Counted from the stretch's first letter, positions 45,520 through 57,689 are shown. The stretch: DNA of 64,000 bases from Bettongia penicillata ogilbyi (GCA_023548195.1 JAJHZJ010000399.1:5647100-5711099); one strand, 5' to 3'. The notes: a model not told the origin generated them from the sequence alone. Made by a program: numbers and translations.

Positions 45520-48254
45520 TTTTAATAATATATTGTTTTTGTTAACATTTTAAATTCCAAACTGTCTTCCCCCCTCCCTTCCTCCTTCCTTCCCATTCTG
45601 AACTAGGGAAGGCCACTATTCTACACATAAAACACATACACATGTATACACACATGCAAGCACACATACATAGACATATATGTGCATATATATGCTTAAT
45701 TATTGTAAAGCAATGTGTATATGTTTAAACATGTTAAACTAGATATGAACTTCATTTATCTGATTGCTCTATAGTGGTAGATAATATCTTCCTTCATAGG
45801 TCCTTTATAGTTTTCAGTATTTTGCAGTTCTCAGAAAAACTCTGTCATTCACAGTTATGTTTCAAATACTGTTATTATTGTATACTGTGTTCTCTTGGCT
45901 TAGCTAATTTTACTCTTGATTATTTCATTCAACTAAGCAGTTCACCATTTCTTACATCACAGTACAAGTCCATCACAATCATACACCACAACTTGTTTAG
46001 CCATTTCTCAATTGATGAGCATCCCAATTTCCAGTCCTTTGACATCACTTGAAGAGTTACTATAAGTATTTTAGAATATATAAGTTATTTTCCTTTTTTT
46101 CCCTGGTCAACTTGGGAAACAGACAATAATACTATTAATGGATCAATGAGTCGACAGAGTTTTATAACTCATTATGCACAATTCTAGATTGCTCTCCAAA
46201 TTGGTTGTACCACCAGCAATATATTAATGTCCCATCTTTTTCTGCAACCCCTCCAATATTTATCATTTTCCCTTTCTTTCATTTTTGTCAATCTGATAGA
46301 TGGGGGATATCTCAAAGATATTTTAATTTGCATTTCTCTAACCAATTATATATATGTATATATACATACAGAAACACACACATATGTATAGTTTTCATTT
46401 CTTCATCAAAAACTTCCTGTTTATATTTTTGACCATTTATCAATTAGTAAATTACTCACATTCTTATAAATTTGATAAAAGTCTTTCTGTATTTGAGATA
46501 TGAGGTATATATCTGAGAAACTGTTCATAAAAGTTTTCCTTATTTTTCTACTTTCCTTCCAACCTTGGCTACATTGGCTTTATTAGTAAAAAACTTTTCA
46601 ACTTAACAAAATCAGAATCATCCACTTTATATCCCACAATGTTCTCTATCTGATTTATTCATAATTTCTTCTCCCATGCATAAGTCTGATAAGTAATATG
46701 TTTCACTAGCATAATATTAGTGATCTATTGTTATTGTTCTAATTTTCTTAAATCTCCCTTAATTTCTATATCACATTTCCATTTAAACCATTTATTGCTA
46801 AATGGTATAAGAGATTGGTCTATATCCAATTTTTTTCAGTAAACTTTCCAGTTTTCTGAACAGCACAAAGTTATAATAATAATTTATTTTTGCGTGTGTA
46901 TGATTACATTGTTCCACTGATTCACATTTTTATTTCTTAGTCAGTTTTGCTAATATGGTTTAGATCTAATACTGTCTAGTTTTCTACCTTTATTTTTTTC
47001 ATTAATTTCTTTGTTATTCTTGAACTTTTGTTAATCTAAGTGAATTTTATTATTTTCTAGGTCAATAATTCTTTTTTTGATAATTTAACTGGGATGACCT
47101 TAAATAAGTAAGTTAGGTAGAATTATAATTTTCATTATCCTCTATCCACCCATGAACAATGAATATTTCTCCAGTTATTTAAATCTGACTTTATTTGTGT
47201 AAAAAGTGTTTTAATATTATGTTAACGTAGCTCCTGAGTTTGTCTTGAAAGGTATACTCCCAGGTATTTACACAGTCTATGGTCCTTGTTTCACTCTTGA
47301 TCTTATTGGGAAGGCTCCTAACTTACCCCCATTACAAATAACACTTGATGTTGATTTTAGGTAGATGGTTCTTATCATTTTAAGGAAAAATTCATTCATA
47401 CCTATACTTTCAAGTGTCTTTTTTTAAAAATAGGAATAAGTGTTATATTTTGTCAAAAGTTTTCTCTGCATCTATTGATATAATCATGATTTGTTATTTT
47501 GTTATTGATATAATCAATTATGCTAATAGTTTTCTTTGAATCCCACTTGGTCACAACATGTAACATTACTGGTATATTGTTGTAGTTCCTGATTAGTACT
47601 TTATTTAGCATTTTTGCATTCATATTAATTAATGAAATTGGTCTATAACTTTATGTTTTTGTTCTTCTTCATTTAGGTAACCATACTTATTTCAAAAAAT
47701 GAGTTTGGTAAGACTCCTTCTTTGTCTGTGATTCCAAATAATATATTTAATACTGGAATTAGTGGATCTTTAAACACTTGGTAAAATCCACTTATATATC
47801 CATCCAGTCCTGACTCATTTTTTCTTAGTAAGCTCATTTATGGCCTGTTCAATTTCTTTTTCTTTAAGATAGATTTATTTAGATATTCTATTTCTTCTTA
47901 TGTTAATATAGGCAGTTTTTATTTTTATAAATATTCTTCCTTTTTACTTAAATTGATAAATTCATTGGTATATAATTTGGCAAACTATCTCTTAATAATT
48001 ACTTTGATTTCATGTTTTTAGTGGTATATTCACTCTTTTCATTTTTGATACTAGTGATTTTTAAAAAATATTTCAATAATTAAACAATAGTTGATCTATT
48101 TTACTGTTTTCCCCCATAAATTCAACTTTTAGGTTTTTATTTCTAAAGTTAATCGCTTCCTTACATTCTATTTAATAATCTCTCATTTTTAGAATTTCCA
48201 ATTCTATGTTTTAACTTTAACATAACTCTTGAAGATCTGAAGTTTCTTTTCTCT
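45520..48254 (-). mobile_element. L1 ORF2 with 3' UTR, minus strand, old
   Basis: The complement of L1 ORF2 is legible: 'tgtttagccatttctcaatt' near 45990, 'gattgctctccaaattggtt' near 46188, 'cttgttattttgttattgat' near 47490 and 'ggtctataactttatgtttt' near 47640. Many frame breaks. The upstream endonuclease part is missing. A CA/TA run lies at 45640-45700. Confidence 0.75.
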
Positions 48255-48447
48255 CTCCATTTTAGCATGTAAAGAGCCAGTCATCCTGCTGAATATGTGG
48301 TAACTGGATCCAGAATGCTCATAAGGTGAAACTGAGGCTTGTGACCATGCACATTCCTCCCTCACGCAAAACAAAGTCAAGTGCAAGTCATGTCATCATT
48401 TCTCTGATGTCATGGTCCTCTTCAAACATGAAGGACAAACACACAAG
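48255..48447 (+). mobile_element. RTE-tailed marsupial SINE, 3' half
   Basis: Contains 'ggtaactggatccagaatgc', 'gaaactgaggcttgtgacca', 'aacaaagtcaagtgcaagtc' and 'atgtcatggtcctcttcaaa', ending 'gaaggacaaacacacaag'. Matches the second half of 54863-55193. Confidence 0.85.
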
Positions 48448-48971
48448 CATATAAAGAATTCATTCTCACACTGTCCCTTCCGACTGATAAGATTTGTCTA
48501 GCTTGGTGTTTCTTTTGGCTTTTTTATTTTCATTTAATACTCTAATCAGCCTAGCCTTTTCACAAGAAATGCTTGGAATATTAAAGATACATTTTTATCT
48601 TGCATTATTATCTTCAACTTTTCCAGGTCAATTATTCTTAGTTACAAGTTTTTTTCTTTTTCCTTTTGGAAAACCACACTCCAAGTCTTGGGTTTATTGT
48701 TTTATTTGATTTTTTGTGGTGGCAGTTACAGATTTTTATATGATTATATGATCCTGACTATGGCTCTTTGGTACTTGAACTCCTTTTATCTTCTAATCTG
48801 GCTGCCTGAAGCATGTTTTTCCTTTGATCTAGAAACTTGACTTTGGCAAGGAAATACTCTGAAGTTTTAGCTTTGGGATTTTAGGTGACTTGCAAACGCA
48901 ATTTTGACTTTGCCTTATGATTTTAAGAAGTCTGAGAAGTTTTCATTTACGATTTCTTGAAATATGATATC
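48448..48971 (-). mobile_element. old L1 ORF1, first part
   Basis: Minus translation near 48935-48970 gives 'IIFQEIVNENFSDFLK', the RNA-recognition region of an ORF1 more distant from the HAL1 ORF1s. It is interrupted at 48971 by the HAL1 insertion and resumes at 49860. Confidence 0.6.
48959..48971. repeat. left TSD of the twin-primed HAL1
   Basis: gaaatatgatatc, identical to 49847-49859. Confidence 0.9.
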
Positions 48972-49846
48972 AGTCTTTGGATCCTGTCCCTCCCCAAGAG
49001 TGTTGATTTCAAATTGCTCCCTCCTCCATTGCCCTCCCTTCCATCATACCCCCCACCCTGCTTATCCCCTTCTCCCCTACTTTCCTGTATTGTAAGATAA
49101 GTTTTCATATCAAAATGAGTGTGCATTTTATTCCTTCCTTTAGTTGAATGTGATGAGAGTAAACTTATTGTTTTTCTCTCACCTCCCCTCTTTTCCCCTC
49201 TACTAAAATGTCTCCTGCCTGCCTCTTCTGTGAGAGATAACTTGCCCCATTCCATTTCCACTTCTCTCCTCCCAATACATTTCTCTCTCACCACTTAACT
49301 TCATTTTTTTTAAGATATGATCCCATCCTATTCAATTCACTCTGTGCTCTCTGTCTCTGTGCATGCAGGATAGGATGGAGAGAAATATAGTTAGTCTTAC
49401 CCAACATGACTATTACGGAAGTCATTTGCAAAACTACACAGATTTGGCCTATATTGAATTACCTGCCTTCCCAAAGGGAATGGGTGGGGAGGGAGGGATA
49501 AGGAGAAGTTGGAAGTCAAAGTTTTAGGAACAACTGTTGAGTATTGTTCTTGCTACTAGGATATAAGAAATACAGGTAATGGAAAATAGAAAATTATCTG
49601 GCCCTACAGGACAAAAGAGAAGATGGTGACAAGGGAAGGGAGGGATGATAGAAGAGAGGGCAGATCGGTGATAGGGGAAATTAGAATGCTCAGTGTACTG
49701 GGGTGGGGGGAGGGGACAAATGGGGAGAAAATTTGGAACCCAAAATTTTGTGAAAATAAATGTAAAAAAAAGTTAAATAAATAAATTTAAATTAAAAAAA
49801 TGAAAAATAAAGAAGGGCACTTCCAAGGAATGTTAAAAAAAATAAA
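48972..49846 (+). mobile_element. HAL1 with 5' inversion (twin priming)
   Basis: 48972-49365 is HAL1 3'-region sequence in minus orientation, from 'ggatcctgtccctccccaag' to 'gagcacagagtgaattg' read in complement. 49366-49846 is the following HAL1 segment in plus orientation ('caggataggatggagagaaa') through the normal end 'aaagttaaataaataaattt' and an A-rich tail. Compared with HAL1-F1, about 20-25 bases are missing at the inversion junction. A 13-bp perfect TSD encloses both segments. Confidence 0.92.
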
Positions 49847-49859
49847 GAAATATGATATC
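49847..49859. repeat. right TSD of the twin-primed HAL1
   Basis: gaaatatgatatc, directly after the A-rich tail; identical to 48959-48971. Confidence 0.9.
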
Positions 49860-50170
49860 TGCATTTTCCAGTCAAAATTTTCAGGTAGTCTCATAATTCT
49901 CCATTATTTTTTTTAATCTGTATCCAGTTTAGTTGCCACTTAGAATTATTTTGTGTTTGGCTCATTCCAGTTTTTAAAAGATTCAGTTCTTGTGTTGTTT
50001 TACCACTATGTGTTTTAAGATTTAATTTTTCTTTTTTTTTAATTTCCTGTTTCTTCCAGATACTGTTGTAGTCCTTGTTACCAGCATATTATTTCCTCTG
50101 TTCTTCTTTGGATCTATGGAACCATTCTCTTTCTCTGAGTTTGCCCTTTGGGGTTCTCTCATGTATTTTA
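49860..50170 (-). mobile_element. old L1 ORF1, second part
   Basis: Continues the ORF1 interrupted at 48971: complement near 49865-49900 gives the RNA-recognition start, then coiled-coil-like A/T-rich sequence. Poorly preserved. Confidence 0.5.
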
Positions 50171-50175
50171 GTGTG

Positions 50176-50310
50176 TCAGTAAAGAAACATTAAATATGTA
50201 TCTGCTAAGTAACGGACATTGCCCTAAGAGTCAAGGCCACAAAGAAGGGCAAAAGACAATCCTAGCTCTCAAGGATTTCACAATATAACTGGAAAGATAA
50301 TACACTAAAA
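50176..50310 (-). repeat. L2/MON-type 3'-end fragment
   Basis: 'aaatatgtatctgctaagta', 'ggacattgccctaagagtca' and 'cctagctctcaaggatttca' correspond to the 'agcacctactatgtgccagg' and 'cctgccctcaaggagctcac' landmarks of L2-tailed elements. Confidence 0.6.
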
Positions 50311-50682
50311 GGTAAAAAAGTAGGCCAGAGTGTGGAGTTGGAGGGAGAGGGGAAACTAAGGTGATAATGAGAGAAAGATGAACGAGGCTAGGTGGGAAAG
50401 TGAGATGACTGACTGGTCCCTTCTCCTTAATTGGAGGATCCCAGAGTAGCTTTTCAATATCTACCATCTTCATAGTATTGGGAGTTTTGTTACACCCTTT
50501 TCTTCACCACCTCCACTGCTCCACATTTATTTATATCTCTCATACATTTTTGGATTATGCTTGAGTAAAATACTTCTCCTATCCTTCATGATGTGTGTGT
50601 GTGAGCTCTACATTCTATAGAATTTCTCTGGCTTTATACTCTGCTGTGGTTTAGGAATAGACTTCCTATCTATCCTAGGTCC

Positions 50683-50883
50683 TTTGGTTTTGTTTTGTGA
50701 TTTCTTGGTTTCTCATAAAGTCATTAACCTCCATCTGTTCCATTCTAATTTTGAAAAAAACTATTTTCTTCAGTGAGCTTTTGAACCTCCTTTTCCATTT
50801 GGCTAATTCTGCTTTTTAAAGCATTCTTCTCCTCATTGGCTTTTTGCACCTCTTTTGCCAATTGAGATAGCCCATTTTTTAGG
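50683..50883 (-). mobile_element. HAL1 ORF1 coiled-coil fragment
   Basis: About 200 bases matching the coiled-coil part of HAL1 ORF1 in minus orientation ('tgtgatttcttggtttctca', 'tggctttttgcacctctttt'). Both ends are abrupt and no tail is present. Confidence 0.8.
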
Positions 50884-51280
50884 ACCTATCCCATGCTGAA
50901 TTTGGGTTCCTTGTTTCCCTCACAATGGCATGCTTCTGGCCCTATTTCCTTCAGTGGAAGGTTTCTTACTAATTTGCCTTTTGACTACTCAAGCATTTTT
51001 TAGCTCAGGGTTTCCTCATACTTCTGATAGTCTTCTGCTGACATTTTGGGATGGAGAAAGGAGTTTTAAACTGATTTTGGTTATCTTTATCATTATATTT
51101 CCTGGTGATTTTTGAAGCTTTACTGTAACGTTAGGGGGAAGAGGAGAACTAGAAATTCTTTAAGTCCTAATACACTACCATCTTCCTATTTCATTATTTT
51201 AATAAATAGCAAAAACCAGCCTGAGACATCACTATTTCCTAGCAGATGCTACCACAATTACACTTTCTGAACTGTTCCAT
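50884..51280. other. unassigned, probably eroded L1
   Basis: The sequence has a pyrimidine-rich character similar to a minus-strand L1 5' UTR ('aatacactaccatcttccta' near 51169 may be the complement of an L1 start), but it is not secure. Confidence 0.3.
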
Positions 51281-51296
51281 AGATTTGAGGCCTGAG
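51281..51296. repeat. left TSD of the chimeric HAL1 insertion
   Basis: The 16-mer agatttgaggcctgag, identical to 54254-54269. Confidence 0.92.
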
Positions 51297-53124
51297 GGGG
51301 GTGGAACCCAGGTGGTGGAGTAGAAAGATACACATACACTAACTCTTCCTCCACAGTCCATAGAATACCTGTAAAGAAAGACTCTCAACAAATTCTAGAG
51401 CAGCAGAAGCCACATAACAAGGAAGTGGAGGAGATTTCTAGCCCAGGGTGACCTGAAAGGCCAATGGGAAAGGTCTGTGGCACCAGACATGGAGCAGACC
51501 CCAGCGCAGCCTTGGCCAAGCAACACAGAGCCAAGAGGAGGACCTGAGCAGGCCTGGGGGTGGAATCCCAAGTGGCAGTAGTGGTGATTTGCAGATCCCT
51601 CAACCCACAGGGGTCAAAGTTCAGTGAGTTTTGTTCAGCTGGCCGAGAAGGGAACAGGGTGGTCTCATATCTCTGGACTCAGGCCATGGCAGCAGAGGTC
51701 ACATCAGAGGGCAACAGCTCCCACAGCATCCTGCATCCATTATTGGATCATAAAGCCCCTGGAGGAACTGAACAGCTGATCTGAATCTCAGACCCTCGTG
51801 CTGACTTGGTGAAACTGGAGGCCAGGTGGTTGTGGAAAGGAAACTACTACTCACAGATTCTGGACACACAAGTTTCTGTTTGCTCCCAGAGCAGTGTATA
51901 CACTTGACTGTGCCACGTTGGAGGAACTGAGATCTTACAGATCCCCAGAGTATACCCTACTCTTGACAAAGGACCGAAAAGTCAAGTAACTGTTTGGAAA
52001 AATACCCAGAAAAGGGAAAAAAATAAGACTATAGAAGTTTATTTTCCTGATGAACAGATATCTTTTACCAGTCTTCTGGATGAGGAAGAACAAGGCTTAC
52101 CATCAAGGAAAGATACAAAAGTCAAGGTTTCTGTATCCCAAACAGCCAAAATGAATATTTAATGGTCTCAGGTCATGGAAGAGCTCAGAAAGGATGCTGA
52201 AAATCAAGTAAAAGAAGTGGAAGAAAAATTGGGAAGAGAAATGAGAGATGCAAGAAAATCATGAAAAGTGAGTCAACAACTTGCTAAAGGAGACCCAAAA
52301 AGTTGTTGAAGAAAATAACACCTTTAAAATGGGCTATCTCAATTGGCAAAAGAGGTACAAAAAGCCAATGAGGAGAAAAATGCTTTAAAAAGCAGAATTA
52401 GCCAAATGGAAAAGGAGGTTCAAAAGCTCACTGAAGAAAATATTTTTTTTCAAAATTAGAATGGAACAGATGGAGGTTAATGACTTTATGAGAAACCAAG
52501 AAATCACAAAACAAAACCAAAACAATGAACAAATGGAAAATAATGTGCAATATCTCACTGGAAAAACAACTGACTTTGAAAATAGATCCAGGAGAGACAA
52601 TTTAAAAATTATGGGACTACCTGAAAGCCATGATCAAAAAAAGAGCCTAGACATCATCTTTCATGAAATTATCATGGAAAACTGCCCTGATGTTCTGAAA
52701 CCATAGGGCAAAATAAATATTGAAAGAATCCACCTATCACCTCCTGAAAGAGATGTAAAAAAGAGAAACTCTTAGGAGCTTGTAGCCAAATTGTAACCAA
52801 ATTCCAGAGTTACTAGGTCCAGGAGAAAATATTGCAAGCAGCTAGAAAGAAATAATTTAAGTACAGTGGAAATACAATCAGGACAACACAAGATTTAGCA
52901 GGTGCTACATTAAAGACTCAGAGGGCTTGAAATATGATATTCCAGAAGTCAAAGGAACTAGGATTAAAACCAAGAATCACCTACACAACAAAACTGAGTA
53001 TAATACTTCAGAGGAAAAATGGTCTTTCAATGAAATAGAGGATTTGCAAGCATTCTGCATGAAAAGACCAGAGCTGAAGAGACAATTTGACTTTGAAACA
53101 CAAGAATCAAGAGAAGCATGAAAA
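51297..53124 (+). mobile_element. HAL1/L1 5' half (5' UTR and ORF1) of a chimeric insertion
   Basis: Starts 'ggggtggaacccaggtggtg' and has a 5' UTR to about 51995. The ORF1 start codon is ATA (in 'aaatacccagaaaagggaaa'). ORF1 runs with breaks: 'MEQMEVNDFMRNQEI' at 52461, 'RRDNLKIMGLPESHDQKKS' near 52590, 'GTRIKTKNHL' near 52955 and 'MKRPELKRQFDFETQES' near 53065. At the codon that is a stop in HAL1-C, K and H it reads CTA. HAL1 homology ends at 'gaagcatgaaaaga' (about 53124) with no HAL1 3' region. Confidence 0.85.
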
Positions 53125-53929
53125 GATGACTCACAAGTTCTTTTATAAAAGAAGCGCATCATATACTACCTGGGCAAGAGCCAACCTATGCTGGTAACTT
53201 GTCAGCACTGTGGTAAGAAAAGAAGATCACTCCCAAGGGAAATGAGATGGATTTGGATAAAGAAACAATTGTGCATATGCCAAAGTCTCCCAGTTCGGTT
53301 GGTACTAGACTTTGTTTCAGTGTCAGAATATATGGGGCTGAAGCAAAGAATAATCTGTTTGAGAAACAAATTCAGGGCAGAAAGTTAGTACTAGATAAGG
53401 AGACAAGACACAAAATATGCCAGAAAAGATGAACATTTGTCTGATTTTACCTTTCTTCTAAGCTTTGGGCTTATATGATAGCCATCCCAGCTACACACCA
53501 ACATGTAAGAATGGTTATAGGCAAGGTCTGCTAGAACTTCTTCTTGGTAAACAATGCCAATAAACAATTCAAAAATGACACACATCTGCCTCCAGTTATT
53601 TGCATTCCTAACTTAACTCTCTAGAACAATTCCAATTTTTTCATCAGCTGAATTTTCAAAAGTGACAATCAGCATCATAATAACAAAGAATTTAGATCTA
53701 GAAACGTCTTTAGAATAACAAGGTATAACTAAAAGAATATTGATCTAGAGACAACTGGGACATGGATTTGAATTTTGTTTCTGCCCATTGTGAAAATGCC
53801 CAATGCATTCTGTATTTATAAACTTCAGTATCTGTATCATGGATGATGATATTTGAGGTAATTAATTTCCAGGATTATTGTTAAGATCTGATATGACAAT
53901 TGATATTAATGATTTGTGAAACTGCAGTC

Positions 53930-54065
53930 TAGTGCCCTCAATTTGTAGATGGGAAAAATGAGGCTAAGGTAGGAGCAATGACTTGTCTAGTATCACAGAG
54001 CTAGGATTTCAACCTAACTACCTCAATTCCAGATCTCACGGTCTTTCCATTATGCCATACTGTCT
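53930..54065 (-). repeat. MIR fragment
   Basis: Antisense MIR landmarks 'tgtagatgggaaaaatgagg', 'atcacagagctaggatttca' and 'acggtctttccattatgcca'. Confidence 0.8.
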
Positions 54066-54105
54066 TTTTTGTTCTGTATCTTTAATCTGGTAATGAAACC
54101 ATTTT

Positions 54106-54107
<2 letters not shown>

Positions 54108-54167
<60 letters not shown>

Positions 54168-54170
54168 TTA
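54108..54170. repeat. (TA)n microsatellite
   Basis: Long TA run followed by a short CA run and mixed TA/TATG to about 54205. Confidence 0.95.
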
Positions 54171-54253
54171 TATATATACATATATATGATATATAATATG
54201 TATATATTGTTTTCAACCCTGGAATAACATAAATTAATTTGAAATTAAAAAAA

Positions 54254-54269
54254 AGATTTGAGGCCTGAG
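54254..54269. repeat. right TSD of the chimeric HAL1 insertion
   Basis: agatttgaggcctgag, directly after the A run ending at 54253. Confidence 0.92.
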
Positions 54270-54854
54270 ATTAAGTAAAATTAATCTATTTCTCTTCCTT
54301 TCTCCCCCCATGATGTCTTCCATAAGTCCCCTTTAAGCTCTAACATTTTCCAGATTCAATATTAAGCACATAAAAATGCAAAAGTTGGTAGAAGTAGTAT
54401 TAAAATATATTAATACAGTATACTTATATGAGAAAAATGAGAAATCAGAGAACATAATCTTGTTGGGAAGTGTTTGGGTAAACATCAATGGAGCATAAAC
54501 AAAAGTAGTTATGTATTTGAGATACACTATTGATAAGCTGGATGGAAATATAAAATAGATGATAAGCTTGATAAACATCATAAGTCTGATATAGAGACAT
54601 GATAGAGTGGAGATGGGGGTCTTTAATTATTTTGACATCTACTGGAGTACTCTCTGAGCACAAAATGTAGTTGGCAATAACTTTCTGACATGCTTTAATG
54701 ATAGCCTCATATATCAAAAGGCAGAGTAATCAACGCAAGGAAATTCTAATTTTGATTCTCACTGACAAGGAGGAACTGTTTTTTGGGTGGAAATGATGGG
54801 AACCTTGAATTTGTTTGGAAGAGATTAAAAGTGGGCATTGACATTCATTGTAAC
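54270..54854. other. no recognised feature
   Basis: AT-rich interval. The minus-strand frames 54333-54581 and 54445-54717 overlap one another and lack domain-like features. Confidence 0.4.
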
Positions 54855-54862
54855 AGTCTGGG

Positions 54863-55193
54863 AGGGGCAGCTAGGTGGTGCAATGGATAGAGCACCAGTG
54901 AAGGAGTCAGGAGGAACTGAGTTCAAATTTCATCTCAGACACTTGACACTCACTAGCTGTGTGACCTTAGGCAAGTCACTTAACCCCAATTGCCTCATCC
55001 TGGGTTATCTCCAGTTGCCCTAATAGATATCTGGTCACTGGATTCAAGTGGCTCTGGATGAGAAGTGAGACTGGTGACCTGAACAGCCTTCCCTCACTCA
55101 AAACAAAGTCAAGTGCAAGTCATATCACCTTTTCTCTGATGGCATGGTCCTCTTCAGCAACAAAGGACAAACACATACCTTTCCAGTTCTAAA
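54863..55193 (+). mobile_element. full-length marsupial SINE with RTE-type tail
   Basis: tRNA-like head 'ggggcagctaggtggtgcaa' with 'tggatagagcaccag', then 'aaggagtcaggaggaactga' and 'tagctgtgtgaccttaggca', a middle 'agtcacttaaccccaattgc', a 3' body with 'gtgagactggtgacctgaac', and the tail 'tggcatggtcctcttcagca' plus 'aaaggacaaacac'. The 8-mer agtctggg at 54855-54862 and 55194-55201 is a plausible short TSD. Confidence 0.9.
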
Positions 55194-55389
55194 AGTCTGG
55201 GATAACAGATTTCAAAATGTTGAGTACGAGAGGAATAGAAATCTATCAAGGATGAAATCAGGAGACACAAAGGAAATCAATTCCAATGAGGGAGAAAAAT
55301 GGAAGATATCTAAAGAGAACAGTCTGAGTGCATATGGGATTTGTCAGCCAACAATATTCAAAGTTACTTGTAGAAGACTAAATTAAGGG

Positions 55390-55920
55390 AAGATAACATA
55401 ATGATGGGATACAAGCACAAGCCAAGACCTTTGTCCCTTGGACTGGAAGGGTTTTGGTTCAATTTGTCTGAAGGGCTCCCTGGAAAGCCTGGCCTTGGGA
55501 GCTCCTTGGATTCCCCTTGATTTAGCATTCTTTTGATATTCCTCCCTTTGATCCTATTACCTGTCATTTAGTATTTTTTTGAGGTCCAAGTCACCCTGCA
55601 GGGATTGTGGATTTTCTGGACTATAGGCCACTCCCATCATGATCCTTCCAGACTATCCCTGGGACCCCAGACTACTTGGGGACACCTGGATCTTCCCCAT
55701 GCTCTTTTTGTATTTAAGGTCCATCTTGCCTCCATGAAGGGACTCAGATTCCATCCAGCTCTGACTTATCTAGCTGAGATTGTATCTGGTCTGTTTGTTA
55801 ATACAAGTGTTGATGCTCCTTAAGAGTCAACCCAGTTTGGTGAATCTTTAATAAACTTTATTTTTCTTTGACTTTAAGAAGGCTTGTGTCAAATTCCTTC
55901 AAGCAGGACACTGTGTATTG
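55390..55920 (+). repeat. solo LTR, second ERV family
   Basis: Shares ordered blocks with 18660-19180. A 'ctttttgtatttaaggtcca' TATA-like segment is near 55705. 'aataaactttatttttcttt' (55849) is a polyadenylation-like signal. It ends near 'caaattccttcaagcagg'. Exact ends and TSD unresolved. Confidence 0.6.
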
Positions 55921-57110
55921 GTATGTTAGGGTTCCCAAACTTAAACAATAGGATGAAGACAAAAATCCTATGGTCCTATTTAAAAAAAAAATAGTGTGGT
56001 GAGTGACTAAGCCAGAATGAACTTCAGAAAAATAAACCAGAGACAACATATAATTCCTTATTTTTTTTTGGAGAGGGGGGTTTGTGGTGTTCTATGTATA
56101 TTCAACATAAGAGGATGTTGAGGGAGGAGATAGGAACACTGCTGGAGGTACAGAGGATGATGAAAATTGAGAACTGATGGAAAGCAGGATTGCTCAATTT
56201 TTAATTTATCTTTCATTGTTCTGCCAAGGAGGATGACATTTGCACTGAAAATGACAGGAAAAAAAAGCTAACATATAGCTGATATCCAGGAAAAATAACA
56301 AGATGCTTATTTTTTCTTTCTTAAGAGGTAATAAGATAAATTATAAGAAACTATTTTGTCCAATTATGTCCCAACGGAACTATTAACTTAAATATAAGGA
56401 ATCAATACTTCACTAAATACAAAAATATCTATATTAACAGAACAAAAAATGGGTAATTTCAACAGTTTAGCTCAGGACAAAAACAGAATAAACCATAAAC
56501 AAGCTCCCAAAGGAATAAAAAAACAAACAAACAAACAAACAAACAAAAAAAACCAGGGCTAGACTGATATACAAGTGAAAAAAAAATGACTTCCAGCAAC
56601 ACTGTTAGCAAAAATAAAGAAGTCATCTGTAATGTCAATCAAATTAGTATCTTTTGCTGCTTTTGTTTTACTAAAAATGCCTCTGATTGAATAAAGTGAT
56701 TGGGGAAAATCCTTCCCACCCATTGATGGACCTGTCAATTGTGGGAAGCTTGATTAGGGGAGTTGTTTTATAGGAGGGTCTCAAGTACCTTCATTGTTTT
56801 CATTGAGGTACTGGGTCAGAGGGTTATGCTCTCTGGCTCTGAAAAGTGGAGGTTTAGTTTTTGGAAGATAGTCTGTGTGCCAGATAAGCTCTGGGAAGCC
56901 ACAGCCTGCCCCTCCATCCCTTTTTTGAAAACCCAGATATTGGTAAAGATGTATGCATGTTAGGGGTCAGGCACTTTGGAAGCACTGTTGATTTTGTTTT
57001 AGATATCTCTGAAATTTTGACTCTGATTTACTCTGTACTTGAGTAAAGTGATTATTAATCTAGCTGTTCTAGATAATCAGGATTCTGATCTGATTGGGTT
57101 GAGACCCAAT
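55921..57110. other. unassigned interval with (AAAC)n
   Basis: No gene or repeat family recognised apart from the aaacaaac run at about 56520-56550. Confidence 0.4.
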
Positions 57111-57111
57111 T

Positions 57112-57265
57112 CATGCCCTTATTTTGTAGATGAGGATGTTGAGGCCCAAAGAGGAGAAAAGTCACAAGATCCCAACAGCACATAAGTAGCAAATAGCAGA
57201 AGCAGAATACCAGCCCCTAACTATGACTCCGAATAGTGGCTCCTTGCCACTATCCTACCCTTAAC
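57112..57265 (-). repeat. MIR fragment
   Basis: Antisense MIR: 'ttgtagatgaggatgttgag', 'aacagcacataagtagcaaa', 'ccttgccactatcctaccc'. Confidence 0.75.
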
Positions 57266-57638
57266 TGTTTCTTTTTTTATCAGTATCCGAAGGTCTTGGG
57301 GGCAAGTAGGTACATCATCTCCTATGAGAGATTATTGTTCTCAATAGATAGACTTTTCTTTCTGCAGAAAGGGGCTGGGGTAGAGGTTCCAAAGTCAAGT
57401 CGCTTTAGCTAGGACCTTCACTTTGCAGCTCACATCGGCCTCCCTAACAGAGGACCATCCTGCTTGGATGTGTCAGACTGACTTCATTTAAGGTCCTCAA
57501 GGGTGGCCCCCATCTAAGCCTTATTTCAGCTCCCAAAGGCTAGCTCTTAAGTGCAGTGAGTATCCCACCAAAAGTATTGGTCCAGAGCCCAAACACATAC
57601 AAAGTAAATATTGCCATCACCTTCGCTGCACAATGATG

Positions 57639-57644
57639 TTTATT
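57639..57644 (-). promoter_or_regulatory. polyadenylation signal of the SMDT1-like unit
   Basis: AATAAA on the minus strand about 225 bases beyond the stop codon, followed by 'catcattgtgcagcg' and then T/G-rich sequence. No genomic poly(A) run follows it. Confidence 0.6.
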
Positions 57645-57689
57645 CTTAATTTCAAGGTTTTGGTTACTCCAAAATGAGATACTGTCATG

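Larger units (their letters stand above)
53125..54253 (+). other. non-HAL1 sequence inside the same TSD (candidate 3' transduction)
   Basis: Begins 'tgactcacaagttctttta'. It includes a balanced-composition stretch (53190-53435) with overlapping short open frames, an AATAAA near 53560, an antisense MIR at 53930-54065 and a TA microsatellite. It ends in 'ttgaaattaaaaaaaa', directly followed by the right TSD. The MIR means this is copied genomic DNA or a long 3' UTR rather than coding mRNA. I do not recognise a gene in it. Confidence 0.7.

Noticed and set aside
53188..53432. Overlapping 66- and 61-codon frames with a C-x2-C pattern as a zinc-finger gene
   Set aside because: Only one Cys pair is visible, two frames compete, and the region lies inside a transduced or chimeric insertion.
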